A DNA stretch of 43,664 nucleotides, taken from the NCBI GenBank assembly GCA_002422365.1, contig DIUO01000035.1:11859-55522 (forward strand). The letters are read 5' to 3'. The position numbers and the translations under genes are program-made. Below the pieces are notes generated by a model. The model worked only from the letters and a program-made list of their open reading frames with translations. It had not been told where the DNA came from and did no database searches. The DNA comes from Proteobacteria bacterium UBA6156. Its GTDB lineage: Bacteria; Pseudomonadota; Alphaproteobacteria; UBA2136; UBA6156. Of the stretch, positions 37,255 through 43,664 are shown one piece after another (positions within the stretch are counted from its first letter, which is position 1; each line of letters starts with the position of its first letter).

Positions 37255-38777
37255 TGCTCCTCCTCCGCCCACTCCTCATCCTCCTCCTCGCCACCATGGC
37301 CACCGGCCCGGCCCACGCAGCTCTGCACGTGCAGTTTGGCGAGGCCGACCTCACCCCCAACACCCCCGTCACTGTTCACGGCCCTTTGCTCCAGCTGCAA
37401 ACCGGCGGCGGCACCACCTTGTCCTTCCAGCAGGGCAGCCGCTTTCTTATCGCACCGGGGGGCCGCATCACCCTCCTCTCCGGCAACCTTCGTGTCGGCC
37501 CTGCGGGCGGAGACACCCTCGCCCTCACCCTCCCCCAGGGCCCCGCCACCATCGCCCCGCTCACCGCCCTCACCATCACCGCCGGCCCCCTGCAATCCAG
37601 CGGCAAGGTCTATCAGGGCAGCGTCGCATTCCCCACCCAAACCTTCCAGTCCGGGCAGGGCTTCACGCTTACCGCCCAGGGCCCCGCCGCCACCTTCACC
37701 CCCGCCCCGGCCCAAACCCCGCAACCCCAGCCCAGCCTGCCCAACACACCGGAACAACAAACCTCCGAACCCACCCCAAATTCTCAGCCGGAACCATCCC
37801 CCGCACCCCCCCAAAAAAGCCCCGCCGAACCCGAACCCACGCCCGAAGTTGAGCCCGAACCCGAACTCGAACCCCAACCCAACCCCCAACCCAACCCGCA
37901 ACCCGATATTATATCCGAACCAACCCCCACCCCCCTGCCCCCGCAGCCCGAGGTTATCAGCACAAATTATACCCAAACCAACATGGCCATCGGCTTTTCA
38001 CAAAACATGGAAACCGCCCTCGCCCCCAACGCCAACGTCACCACCCTCACGTTCGATACATTCTCCGACGACACCCTCGCCCCCAACAGCATTCTCACCA
38101 GCCGCTTCGGCCTTAACCCCACGCGCCTTTCGCGCGGCACCGCCACCCTGGCCGAGTGGTCGTCGCCCAACACCACCGCAGGCGTCGCCCGTTGGGTCGG
38201 CGGAGACTTCGACGTCGTCCAGAACAACACCCTCACCACCCTGCCGAACACGGAAGACGCCGGAGACGACACCATCCCTCTCCCCCCCCGACAAAATTTA
38301 TCTCTCCACATGGTCTGGGGCGCGGCTCCCACCGCCATCCCCACCGCAGGCACCCTCACCTACACGCTAGCCGCCGCCACCCAGCCCACCTACACCAACG
38401 GCACGCCGAGCCCCGGCGCCACATTCAGCGGCAACCTCAGCATCGCCTTCAAGCCCGGCTTCAGCGGTCAGGTCGGCACCTACCAGTTTACCGGAGAAGT
38501 CGCCATGCCCGCCCAATCAGAGTCCGACTCCCCCGCCACCTACCACATGGCCACCGCCGCCAAAGGCATCGCCCTCTCCAAAAACGCCTTTGCCAGCCCC
38601 GGCACCCTCGCGGTCACCGCCGCACCGGGCGCGGTGGCCTGCCCCACCGGCACCTGCACGGGCACCGTCAATGTCAGCGGCTTCGGTGCCGGCATGGCGC
38701 AGGCAGGCGCGGTCTACAGCATCAACCCGCAGGCTCCGGTCGGCATCACCGGCGCCGCCCTTTTCACCGCCGAATAA
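37251..38777 (+). CDS. FecR-domain secreted protein with C-terminal cargo-like domain
   Basis: A 508-residue exported protein in three parts. After a signal peptide (residues 1-24, ending AHA) comes a beta-rich FecR-like domain (to ~140), then a low-complexity Pro/Glu/Gln linker (~150-235), then a C-terminal domain of about 270 residues. The last shows TAGTLTYTLAAATQPTY, GNLSIAFKPGF, VACPTGTCTGTVNVSGFGAG and a terminal GITGAALFTAE, like the small barrel that ends surface cargo proteins such as TbpB-like lipoproteins. There is no lipobox, so it would be exported as a soluble protein. Coupling to the TPR/barrel gene by a four-base overlap suggests a secretion pair. The function of the C-terminal domain is unknown. 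Confidence 0.8.
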   Translation: MMLLLRPLLILLLATMATGPAHAALHVQFGEADLTPNTPVTVHGPLLQLQTGGGTTLSFQQGSRFLIAPGGRITLLSGNLRVGPAGGDTLALTLPQGPATIAPLTALTITAGPLQSSGKVYQGSVAFPTQTFQSGQGFTLTAQGPAATFTPAPAQTPQPQPSLPNTPEQQTSEPTPNSQPEPSPAPPQKSPAEPEPTPEVEPEPELEPQPNPQPNPQPDIISEPTPTPLPPQPEVISTNYTQTNMAIGFSQNMETALAPNANVTTLTFDTFSDDTLAPNSILTSRFGLNPTRLSRGTATLAEWSSPNTTAGVARWVGGDFDVVQNNTLTTLPNTEDAGDDTIPLPPRQNLSLHMVWGAAPTAIPTAGTLTYTLAAATQPTYTNGTPSPGATFSGNLSIAFKPGFSGQVGTYQFTGEVAMPAQSESDSPATYHMATAAKGIALSKNAFASPGTLAVTAAPGAVACPTGTCTGTVNVSGFGAGMAQAGAVYSINPQAPVGITGAALFTAE

Positions 38778-38880
38778 CCCTAACAACCCGTTGCACAACC
38801 GCCCCACCCCATAAACCTTCCTGCACCACTGCCTGCCGCAAGGCCACCCCGCCCGCCCCCAGTTGTGCTTTAATCCGCCC

Positions 38881-40020
38881 ATGCGTCAGGCGTTCCGTCT
38901 CTTTTTTACTACCGAAACCCTCGGCGGCCTCGCCCTCATCGCGGCCACCGCCGCCGCACTGGCAGCCGCCAACGGCCCTTTGCACGGCGGCTACATTCAG
39001 CTGCAAAACCTGCCCATGCTCGGCAAAACACTCACCTATTGGGTGAACGACGCCCTCATGGCCCTCTTCTTCCTGCTCGTGGGGCTCGAGGTCAAGCGAG
39101 AGCTCCTCGTCGGCCAGCTCGCCACCTGGCACCAGCGCATTTTGCCCGGCCTCACCGCCGTGGGCGGCATGCTCGTCCCCGCCGTCATTTATCTGGCCCG
39201 CAGCGCTGCCGACCCCCACCTCGCCGCAGGCTGGGCCATCCCCGCCGCAACCGATATCGCCTTCGCCCTCGGCATCCTCGCCCTCTTCGGCAGCCGCGTG
39301 CCGGTGTCGCTCAAAATCTTCCTCACCGCGGTCGCCATTCTCGACGACATCGGCGCCATCCTCATCATCGCCCTCTTCTACACCGCGCAGCTCAACCTGC
39401 TGGCTTTAGTGGGCGCAGCCGCTCTCACGGGCATTCTCGTAGCCTTCAACCGCTTCAATATCCATAAATTCTGGCCCTACCTGCTGGTGGGCGCGGGCCT
39501 GTGGTGGTGCGTCTACATGTCCGGCCTGCACGCCACGCTGGCCGGGGTGGTGGTTGCGCTTACCATCCCCATGCAAACCCGCGCGGGCCACAGCCCACTT
39601 CTGGTGCTGGAGCACGCCATCCAGCCCTACATCGCCTTCGCCGTGCTGCCAGTATTCGCGTTCCTCAATGCAGGCGTTTCGCTGGCAGGCTTCGGTCTGG
39701 CCAGCCTGTCGCACCCGCTCACCGCCGCCATTTTCTGGGGGCTGTTTGCGGGCAAGCAGTTGGGTATCGGCGGCGCTTATTATCTGGCTACCCGCTACCT
39801 GGGCGCCCCACGCCTTGCCGGTGCCAGTGGCTGGCATGTCTATGCTGTCGCCGTGCTTTGCGGCGTAGGCTTCACCATGTCGCTGTTCATCGGCAACCTG
39901 GCGTTTAGCACACCGGTGCTCGAGCACGAAACCCGCCTCGGCATCCTCCTCGGCTCCTTCGCCTCCGCCTTGCTGGCCAGCACCATCCTGCTCTTCGCCC
40001 CCCGGCCCAAGGCACGCTAA
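38881..40020 (+). CDS. nhaA: Na+/H+ antiporter NhaA
   Basis: A 379-residue NhaA, which exports one Na+ for two H+ at alkaline pH. Typical features are FFTTETLGGLALIAATAAAL, LMALFFLLVGLEVKRELLVGQL, GWAIPAATDIAFALGILALFG and the ion-binding pair in VAILDDIGAILIIALFYT (the two Asp equivalents of D163/D164). A VGVVVALTIPMQT-type helix end and a basic KAR C-terminus follow. About twelve membrane segments are evident. The start is ATG 38881. It is monocistronic; the 103 bases separating it from the FecR-like gene contain no clear promoter or gene. It complements the CPA1 antiporter at 3273-5372. Confidence 0.96.
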   Translation: MRQAFRLFFTTETLGGLALIAATAAALAAANGPLHGGYIQLQNLPMLGKTLTYWVNDALMALFFLLVGLEVKRELLVGQLATWHQRILPGLTAVGGMLVPAVIYLARSAADPHLAAGWAIPAATDIAFALGILALFGSRVPVSLKIFLTAVAILDDIGAILIIALFYTAQLNLLALVGAAALTGILVAFNRFNIHKFWPYLLVGAGLWWCVYMSGLHATLAGVVVALTIPMQTRAGHSPLLVLEHAIQPYIAFAVLPVFAFLNAGVSLAGFGLASLSHPLTAAIFWGLFAGKQLGIGGAYYLATRYLGAPRLAGASGWHVYAVAVLCGVGFTMSLFIGNLAFSTPVLEHETRLGILLGSFASALLASTILLFAPRPKAR

Positions 40021-40101
40021 ATAATCCGACCCCGCCGCGCTCCCCAGGGCAGGGTCTTCTCCATCAACGTCGCTAAGCCACCACTCCCTGCGCCCCTATG
40101 T

Positions 40102-40127
40102 AAAAAAAAGAGAGGCCTCAACCTCTC
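40102..40127 (-). terminator. Terminator of the Gly-rich protein gene
   Basis: On the minus strand GAGAGG/CCTCTC with a 6-base loop is followed by eight T residues, 18 bases after the stop codon. Confidence 0.85.
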
Positions 40128-40144
40128 CCTTCTCATCCCAACGC

Positions 40145-40654
40145 TTAGCGGTTCACACGCCCCTCCGTGGCGGCACCTGCCCCCACACTGGCGCCCGTGC
40201 CGCGTTGGCGCACATCGGCACCCACACCGGTGTTGGTGTAAATGCTGCCGGTGCCCAGCCCATCAATGCGGGCATCTCCCATAACCCCCGCACCATAACC
40301 ACGCATATCGCTCGGGCGGGTGTTCATCGGGCGTGTGCTCAGGGGGTTGGTGGCCCCTTGCGCAGCCGCATTACCGCGTATGTTCACCATGCTGCCGGGT
40401 GTGGTGGTGGCCGGAGTGGTGGTGGCATTCAGGCCCCCTCCTACGTTCAAGCCGCCCACATTCAACCCGCTGTTTCCGGTGTTAACTCCGGCTCCCACAC
40501 TTGCCCCCACATCCAGGCTGCCGCCGCTGCCGCCACCGGCACCTTGGGCACCCACAAATGTACCACCGGCACCATTAATCTGCGCCTGCGCGGCGGGTGC
40601 GGCACCCATAAGGCCCACGCATACCCCTGCTATCCAAAGTTTCGTTGTCATCAT
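40145..40654 (-). CDS. Gly-rich secreted protein
   Basis: A 169-residue protein with a signal peptide (KLWIAGVCVGLMGAAPAAQA) and a low-complexity mature part rich in Gly, Asn, Ala and Thr (repeated VGxxVGAGV and GLNVGG units). I do not recognise a family; such proteins are often extracellular or matrix-associated. It has a clean terminator, which supports a real gene. The downstream 49 bases separate it from a second small secreted protein gene on the same strand, and the pair may be co-transcribed. Confidence 0.7.
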   Translation of the reverse strand: MMTTKLWIAGVCVGLMGAAPAAQAQINGAGGTFVGAQGAGGGSGGSLDVGASVGAGVNTGNSGLNVGGLNVGGGLNATTTPATTTPGSMVNIRGNAAAQGATNPLSTRPMNTRPSDMRGYGAGVMGDARIDGLGTGSIYTNTGVGADVRQRGTGASVGAGAATEGRVNR

Positions 40655-40703
40655 CCAAGTCTCCTCACGTTTGCTAAAACTATTTCCACATTACCGCGTC
40701 GTA

Positions 40704-41024
40704 TTACCGAGCATGCGGGTGCCGCTGCCCATCATAAGCCGGGCTCCCTGCCGTCACCGCCTTGGCGGGCGCACCTGTGCCATGCATCACAATGTCGTTG
40801 TTCGGCGGCTCATATAGGTTGTGCCATTTCACGCCATAATCACGGGTGCGGTCGCTGTCGGCCACAACCATCATGCCTTCATTGCTCACGGTGTTCCCGG
40901 TGCGGTCATTGCCGGTGCCGCTGCGCGGTGCCTGGGCTTCCGGCGCCGTTATAATCCCCATGGCAGCCGCAATCATCAGCGGGCCCGCCACGGCGCTCAT
41001 TCCAAATCCAAGTGTTTTCATCAT
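40704..41024 (-). CDS. Small secreted protein, unknown
   Basis: A 106-residue protein with a hydrophobic N-terminus (GMSAVAGPLMIAAAMGIIT, likely signal, cleavage near EAQA). The mature part is small, polar and Asp/Thr/Gly-rich (DSDRTRDYGVKWHNLYEPPNND, HGTGAPAKAV). No family is recognised. It is upstream of the Gly-rich protein gene. Its ribosome site AGGGGAG lies directly against a perfect 9-bp hairpin (41038-41056), an unusual arrangement that could control translation. MM at the start offers two adjacent start codons. Confidence 0.6.
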   Translation of the reverse strand: MMKTLGFGMSAVAGPLMIAAAMGIITAPEAQAPRSGTGNDRTGNTVSNEGMMVVADSDRTRDYGVKWHNLYEPPNNDIVMHGTGAPAKAVTAGSPAYDGQRHPHAR

Positions 41025-41030
41025 CGTTCC

Positions 41031-41056
41031 ATCTCCCCTTAGGCATCATGCCTAAG
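41031..41056 (-). promoter_or_regulatory. Hairpin abutting the Shine-Dalgarno of the secreted-protein gene
   Basis: CTTAGGCAT-C-ATGCCTAAG (41038-41056) is an inverted repeat of nine bases, and its last bases run into the AGGGGAG ribosome site (41031-41037) of the minus-strand gene starting at 41024. Folding of the leader could limit initiation; DNA-level operator use is the other possibility. Confidence 0.45.
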
Positions 41057-41240
41057 CATGCTGCGGTGTGTCTTTATTCTGTACCGAGTCCATCTCCCCC
41101 TCGGCCTCCGCCATGCTAACCTGCTGCAAGCCCGTAAGTTCCGCCCGCAAGCCGCGTGCAAGGCATACCTTACCAAAATCCCTCCCCTATTTGAATTCCG
41201 CACAAAATACATCTAGCCAACCCACCAGCTATCGGCTAGC

Positions 41241-43088
41241 ATGGCGGTTATGCAGGCGTCTTCTCCCCAAAATCCCACTCCTTCCACCCCCGAGTCTCCC
41301 GCCAACCCGGCCCCCCGCCGCTGGACACCCGACGAAGAAGCCGCCCTCACCACCGAGTACCAATCCGGCCTCCCCTTCCCCCAAATCGCCGCAATGCACG
41401 GCCGCACGGTGGGCGCCATTACGGCACGGCTGCATATGCTCGACCTCATCACCTACGGCCCCTACACCCAACTCATCACGCAAGACCACCCGCTGGACGG
41501 CATCCCCGAAGACGAAAAAGCCCTCCTCTCCAACATGGGCCAACCCTGGACAGAACCCGACACCGCGCGCCTCATCGTCGCCCACCACACCGGCGGCACA
41601 CCCGAGAGCCTCACCGAACTCGCTGCCGAACTCGGCCGCACCGCGCGCTCCCTTGCCCTGAAATTGGTGCAACTCGGCCTCATCACGCCCCAACCCAACC
41701 CACACCCCAACCCCGCGCCGCGCCCCGCACCCAAACCGAAAAAAGAAAAGCCCCTCCAAGCCGTCACCAAACCCTCCGGCAAATCCGTCAAAATTACGGT
41801 CACACCGGAGTTCCAAACCGCCTGGGGCGCCATCCAAAACGACGAAAACCTCCTCATCCTCGGCAGCGCGGGCACCGGCAAAAGCACCTTCCTCAAGTGG
41901 CTGCGCTTGCAGCTGGAGAAACCCGCCTCCGGCAAAGCCTCCTACGCCGTGCTCGCCCCCACCGGCATGGCCGCGCTCAACGTCGGCGGCCAAACCATTC
42001 ACAGCTTTTTCGGGTTAAAACGAGAAACACTCGACGCCCGCGAACCCTGGCACAAACCGCGCAACCCCAAGGTTTTCGCCAGCCTGAAGGTGCTGGTCAT
42101 CGACGAAATCTCCATGGTACGCGCCGATATCTTCGACACCATAGACCGCTTCCTCCGCAAATACGGCCCCAGCGCCAAGCTCCCCTTCGGCGGCGTGCAA
42201 ATGGTGCTTATGGGAGACCTCTGCCAACTCCCGCCGGTGCTGCGCTCCGACGAATCCGCCTACTTCAGCTCCTTCTACGCCACCCCCTTTTTCTTCAGCG
42301 CCCCAGCGTGGGAGAACGGGCACTTCGGCATCATCCAATTCACCCACATTTTCCGCCAAACCGACCTCCCCTTCATCGACATCCTCAACAAAGTCCGCCA
42401 CGGCCAAACCAACGGCAGCCTGCTGGAAACCCTCAACAGCCGCCTCACCTCCACCCCACCTTTGGGCTCGGTGGTGCTGGCCGCCCGCAACCGCACGGTG
42501 GAAGAAATCAACGCCCGCAACCTCGCCAACCTCAAAACCCCGGCGCACACCTACAGTGCCGACGCCCTCGGCGACATCGACCCCAACAGCTTCACCACCC
42601 CGCAAGAACTTGTTCTCAAAGTCGGCGCCCGCGTCATGTTCACGCGGAATGACCCCAACCAGCGCTGGGTCAACGGCTCGCTGGCCGAGGTCATCAGCTG
42701 CGGCAAATCCACCGTCACGGTCAAGATGCCGGACGGCCCCAATAATACAGTCACGCACATAGTCGAACCCACCAAATGGGAAGCCACCAAGTATAAGCTG
42801 GACGAAACCACCGGCAGTCTCGCCGCCACGGTCGCAGGCACCTTCACCCAAATCCCGCTCACACTCGCCTGGGCGCTCACCATCCACAAAGCCCAGGGCC
42901 AAACCCTGCCTCAGTGTGTGATAGACCTGTCCGACGGCGGCACCTTCGCCGAAGGCCAGCTCTACGTCGCCCTCTCCCGCGCCCGCAGCTTAGAGAGCAT
43001 CCACCTCACCACCCCCATCCAATCGCGCCATATCAAAACCAACCCGGCCGTGCTCAGCTTCTACCAACAACTTCACGCCTCCCATTAA
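41241..43088 (+). CDS. Pif1-like DNA helicase with N-terminal Myb-like repeats
   Basis: A 615-residue superfamily 1 helicase of the Pif1/RecD type. From about residue 190 the motifs run in order: LLILGSAGTGKSTFL (Walker A), VLAPTGMAALNVGGQTIHSFF, KVLVIDEISMVRADIFD (Walker B), MVLMGDLCQLPPV, HIFRQTD, and the C-terminal LTLAWALTIHKAQGQTL and YVALSRARSLESI. Residues ~25-70 (RRWTPDEEAALTTEYQSG) and ~92-145 (GQPWTEPDTARLIVAHH) look like two tandem SANT/Myb-type DNA-binding repeats followed by a Pro/Lys-rich linker. Bacterial Pif1 proteins unwind 5'-3', including G-quadruplexes. It is followed after 20 bases by a small secreted-protein gene. Confidence 0.88.
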   Translation: MAVMQASSPQNPTPSTPESPANPAPRRWTPDEEAALTTEYQSGLPFPQIAAMHGRTVGAITARLHMLDLITYGPYTQLITQDHPLDGIPEDEKALLSNMGQPWTEPDTARLIVAHHTGGTPESLTELAAELGRTARSLALKLVQLGLITPQPNPHPNPAPRPAPKPKKEKPLQAVTKPSGKSVKITVTPEFQTAWGAIQNDENLLILGSAGTGKSTFLKWLRLQLEKPASGKASYAVLAPTGMAALNVGGQTIHSFFGLKRETLDAREPWHKPRNPKVFASLKVLVIDEISMVRADIFDTIDRFLRKYGPSAKLPFGGVQMVLMGDLCQLPPVLRSDESAYFSSFYATPFFFSAPAWENGHFGIIQFTHIFRQTDLPFIDILNKVRHGQTNGSLLETLNSRLTSTPPLGSVVLAARNRTVEEINARNLANLKTPAHTYSADALGDIDPNSFTTPQELVLKVGARVMFTRNDPNQRWVNGSLAEVISCGKSTVTVKMPDGPNNTVTHIVEPTKWEATKYKLDETTGSLAATVAGTFTQIPLTLAWALTIHKAQGQTLPQCVIDLSDGGTFAEGQLYVALSRARSLESIHLTTPIQSRHIKTNPAVLSFYQQLHASH

Positions 43089-43108
43089 TATAAGTAAGGA
43101 GCCTCCTC

Positions 43109-43540
43109 ATGACACGCACCTTCCTCGCTCTCGGCCTTCTCACCCTCACCACCCCGCTGGCCTTTGCTATCGACAACTCTCAACTCTGCGAAGCCTTCGC
43201 CCGTGCCCAACTGGCCAAGGCAGGCCTCACGCCCGCACAAGCCCAACCCAGCTCGCAATACGACCCCTCCAGCAACTTCTGCACCGTCCGCATTACCAAA
43301 AAAGGCCAAACCGAGGCTCAAAGCGCCGTCATCCGCACCAACCAGTACGACCCCTCCAGCACCCGCATTCTCAACCCCATGCCCGCCATCACCATGGAGT
43401 GGGGCGAATCCCCCCAAAACATGCCCAAGCCCATCCTCTGCGACGACACCCAAACCACGCCAGAAGGCAAAATCCTCTGCACCCCCACCAAAACCCTCAA
43501 CAGCGGCCTCCTCACCCCCTACTTCACCCAACCTAAATAA
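43109..43540 (+). CDS. Small secreted protein after the helicase gene
   Basis: A 143-residue protein with a signal peptide (FLALGLLTLTTPLAFA) and a mature part with four Cys (QLCEAF, NFCTVRI, PILCDD, ILCTPT), so two disulfides are possible. The motif QYDPSS occurs twice (QYDPSSN and QYDPSST), a short internal repeat. No family is recognised. A ribosome site (AAGGAG) sits nine bases upstream of ATG 43109, and the helicase gene ends 20 bases before, so co-transcription is likely though the functions look unrelated. Confidence 0.68.
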   Translation: MTRTFLALGLLTLTTPLAFAIDNSQLCEAFARAQLAKAGLTPAQAQPSSQYDPSSNFCTVRITKKGQTEAQSAVIRTNQYDPSSTRILNPMPAITMEWGESPQNMPKPILCDDTQTTPEGKILCTPTKTLNSGLLTPYFTQPK

Positions 43541-43608
43541 GACAAAAATAATGGCCGTCCAGGGCCAAACCTCATATCCACGTACCTCATATCCTTAAAC
43601 CTCATACA

Positions 43609-43664
43609 TGGTGGACCCAATCGGAGTCGAACCGACGACCTCGTCATTGCGAACGACGCGCTCT
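43609..43664 (-). tRNA. tRNA-Ala (CGC), 5' end outside the window
   Basis: Minus-strand tRNA 3' part: anticodon stem CGTCG/TGACG with loop TTCGCAA (anticodon CGC), T arm GTCGG-TTCGACT-CCGAT and ACCA end. The D arm and acceptor 5' strand lie beyond base 43664, so a neighbouring tRNA fragment cannot be excluded or seen. Confidence 0.85.

Noticed and set aside
37780..37930. The Pro/Glu/Gln repeat region as a separate gene or an assembly artefact
   Set aside because: It stays in frame as a linker between two recognisable parts of one exported protein.

Overview
The window reads as chromosomal DNA of a GC-rich Gram-negative bacterium, most likely an alphaproteobacterium. That rests on gene content and order: efp beside an inositol-monophosphatase-family gene, a short Pcm-type methyltransferase followed by a rhodanese, a BBP2_2-type outer-membrane protein inside an exopolysaccharide cluster, and a FecR-domain secreted protein beside a TPR/beta-barrel protein. 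It is an inference from family knowledge; the genus cannot be read from the sequence. The window opens inside katG and closes inside a tRNA-Ala gene.

Bases 1-8.7 kb hold oxidative-stress and envelope genes. These are the 3' part of katG, a DUF892 ferritin-like protein, an ExoD-type membrane protein, a CPA1 Na+/H+ antiporter, and a tightly coupled minus-strand operon msrB-msrA-TVP38/TMEM64-flavoprotein disulfide reductase in which both methionine sulfoxide reductases carry export signals.

Bases 8.8-19 kb are an exopolysaccharide locus. On the minus strand, in transcription order, are a small secreted protein, a beta-barrel OMP, a Wza-like export protein, a Wzz/BY-kinase, a PPP-family phosphatase and a WcaJ-like initiating sugar transferase. 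Divergently on the plus strand are an O-antigen ligase/polymerase-like protein, a Pcm-like methyltransferase and a rhodanese.

Bases 19-35.8 kb are a mosaic. Housekeeping or single-function genes (second DUF892, J-domain protein, degenerate IMPase, efp, MFS, AgcS symporter, SleB-like hydrolase, YihY, cyclophilin, trhO, sodC, pirin) are separated by unusually repeat-rich intergenic DNA. That DNA carries six copies of a composite nested-hairpin element (elements A-F, all in the same orientation), two copies of a second hairpin element, a 22-bp palindrome found alone and inside the larger elements, A/C-rich tracts, and decayed tRNA fragments beside each of the three complete tRNA genes (a class-I-like tRNA with UAA anticodon, Ala-UGC, Leu-CAG). 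Two orphan hypothetical genes here have their own promoter and terminator signals.

Bases 36-43.6 kb hold a translationally coupled pair (TPR plus beta-barrel outer-membrane protein, and a FecR-like secreted protein whose C-terminus resembles surface cargo), nhaA, two small secreted proteins, a Pif1-type helicase with two N-terminal Myb-like repeats, a small secreted protein and the partial tRNA-Ala.

The most unusual content is the dispersed structured repeat family, whose hairpin arms differ in sequence between copies but keep their pairing, and the recurring association of complete tRNA genes with broken tRNA copies containing palindromes. No CRISPR array, transposase, integrase or classical defence operon was seen.
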